64,000 nucleotides of DNA from Branchiostoma floridae (lineage: Eukaryota; Chordata; Leptocardii; Amphioxiformes; Branchiostomatidae). The translations under genes and the position numbers were made by a program. Under the pieces are notes generated by a model. It saw only the letters and a program-made list of their open reading frames with translations. It searched no databases and was not told where the DNA came from. The DNA lies in contig NC_049991.1 in the NCBI RefSeq assembly GCF_000003815.2, positions 16,972,776-17,036,775 on the forward strand. The letters are read 5' to 3'. This document shows, piece by piece, positions 62,663 through 64,000 of the stretch. Numbering within the stretch: position 1 is the first letter of the stretch; each line of letters begins with the position of its first letter.

Positions 62663-62778
62663 CGTTTATTTGAAGGGCTAAGAAGGGCTGAGAATTGTCG
62701 TAAAAACGCACGGTACATTGCGTTTATTTGAAGGGCTGAGAAGGGCTGAGAATTGTCGTAAAAACGCACGGTACATTT
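62663..62778. repeat. Perfect-looking 58-bp tandem duplication
   Basis: Two copies starting CGTTTATTTGAAGGGCT (62663 and 62721), each with an inner GAAGGGCTRAGAAGGGCTGA repeat. Only about one base differs between the copies. Confidence 0.93.
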
Positions 62779-62996
62779 TGCGACCATAGCAGACCCATCC
62801 AAGGACGAACCATTAAACCGGGGACAAAGCCGGGCGCCTGCGGCGCCCCGGCAAAAAACACATTTCGTTTTGTTTTCGACATTTGTGCACGGCCTCTGTT
62901 ATATTTCTTGCGGTATTTCATATTTCATTTTCATATCATTTTTTCTTTACCCCTGGGTCAAACCTGTTGCAGCAAGAGGCACAAGGACATTACGCT

Positions 62997-63070
62997 AGCC
63001 TCTTCCTGGCTCCACAGGTTGATGGGAAAATAGAAAAGTAGAAATTGGCCAAATGAGCCTGGAAGAGGCT
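62997..63070. repeat. Short hairpin repeat
   Basis: GCCTCTTCCTGGCTC and GAGCCTGGAAGAGGC are inverted about 40 bases apart. Confidence 0.6.
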
Positions 63071-63330
63071 GACATTGCGTCACCTGTTCCTTTTTGACAG
63101 TATGCAGCGTAAGCGTTTTTGTGGTCTCTATCAGACTTTGTAGATTGCTGGAATACTAGATATTTTCCAGAGGAATTAGTAAGTTTTAAAATGCAATAAC
63201 CGGACGAATATGTGTTCCACTGAGCGCTCGAGCGGGCACACACTTGTATGAAATATTTCACCTGTATTTTTCCCAATTTTTGCATTTTCAGTTTTCCGTT
63301 TACCAAACGGTCTGGTAAAGACTAGCTCAG

Positions 63331-63414
63331 CTACCGACGGCACTTGTAGACGCGTCCGCTCTCTCCATCTCCACGCACATTAGCCATAACATAGTTAAAG
63401 AACTGTCTGTGTAC
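63331..63414 (-). CDS. Possible terminal exon of an unidentified minus-strand gene
   Basis: After an acceptor TTGTGCTTGCAG the frame reads VHRQFFNYVMANVRGDGESG and RVYKCRR, then TAG (27 codons). Protein-like, but with no recognised family and no partner exon in the window. It would belong to a gene extending past the right edge. Confidence 0.25.
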   Translation of the reverse strand, partial: VHRQFFNYVMANVRGDGESGRVYKCRR

Positions 63415-64000
63415 CTGCAAGCACAATGTACAATACAGTTTTATTTCTTTGCTCTTTGGCCGTCATCAGACAGCGGCACACCCAAACACCGTAACGGGGG
63501 CAGGATCGATGTAGACTCCGCATGAGGGGTCTCCTTGTGTCCTCCTCCCCTCGGACAATCCCTCCCCTGTACAACATGTTTACCAATACACTGAAAGCTG
63601 CTAGCCAGTCTGTCTGAACTCGACGAAAACAGGCCACACGTGGCACAGTAGAAGACACAGTCGGATCTGTGCGCCTTCTGTACGCGGGAGTAGCGAGAAG
63701 GGACGGCCCTGTGCGCTTCAGGCTGAAAAGAGATGTGCACGCTTCGCAAGTGCCTCTTCTTGTTTCTAGTGCTTACACGGAACCAACGGTACATTGCCCT
63801 TCGATGACCCTAACTGAGTGGGGGGAACGTAAGATTAGTGGGTCTAAAGCATTGACCTTCCGTTCTACCCAGGCGGTTCTAAGAAATAGGACAGGTTGTA
63901 AGTAAAACTGAGTGTGCTTGAGCTTGGCATATTTTGAATGTCAAGAAAGATATCACAACAAATACACAATACAAAAGCTACTCCAGCAACTGCATAAAAT
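63415..64000. other. Right edge, no supported gene
   Basis: CG-richer than the sequence to its left. Overlapping minus-strand frames of 87 and 117 codons (63395-63794) contain Cys/Ser/Arg-rich peptide but no recognised motif and no convincing splice sites. Confidence 0.35.

Overview
The window looks like one scaffold piece of a cephalochordate (amphioxus, Branchiostoma-like) genome. The basis is protein content: intron-rich deuterostome orthologues that read like vertebrate single-copy genes, a G-alpha of the class missing from tetrapods, and many small inverted-repeat elements. The species call is inference. Three runs of N (8559-8658, 10946-11045, 57409-57703) are assembly gaps.

Layout. 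1-15 kb: the first four coding exons of a G protein alpha subunit (minus strand, 14438 to 5758, probably the Gv class). Its later exons are not found and should lie left of the window. Inside its intron 4, on the same strand, sits a two-exon transposase-derived gene of 1288 codons (4994-535). 15-28 kb: a tight cluster with an NT5C/NT5M-type 5'(3')-nucleotidase (minus), COPS3 (plus, 14 exons, 429 aa, head-to-head with the nucleotidase) and RPS19BP1/AROS (minus, tail-to-tail with COPS3). 28-36 kb: gene-poor, repeat-rich, perhaps holding a non-coding first exon of the next gene. 36-42 kb: a CARHSP1/CSDC2 cold-shock protein (plus, three coding exons). 44-48.6 kb: GLE1 (plus, four exons, 710 aa) followed by three decayed tandem copies of its own last-exon tail. 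51-55.4 kb: phosphomannomutase PMM1/PMM2 (minus, eight exons, 250 aa). 57.7-62.5 kb: an incomplete Helitron whose protein stops just before the HUH nuclease motif, a 42-bp minisatellite and several inverted repeats.

Splice sites and codon phase were checked base by base for the annotated multi-exon genes, and exon lengths agree with the translated codon counts. The genes are mostly housekeeping: signalling (G-alpha), nucleotide salvage, COP9 signalosome, ribosome biogenesis, mRNA export and N-glycan precursor synthesis. They do not form one pathway. Their order is the informative part: NT5-COPS3 and CARHSP1/CSDC2-PMM match neighbour pairs I recall from human chromosomes 17, 16 and 22, so this segment may preserve the state before vertebrate genome duplication.

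Most of the rest is introns and intergenic DNA filled with miniature inverted-repeat elements, a SINE with two tRNA-like heads and an intact target-site duplication, satellites and local tandem duplications.
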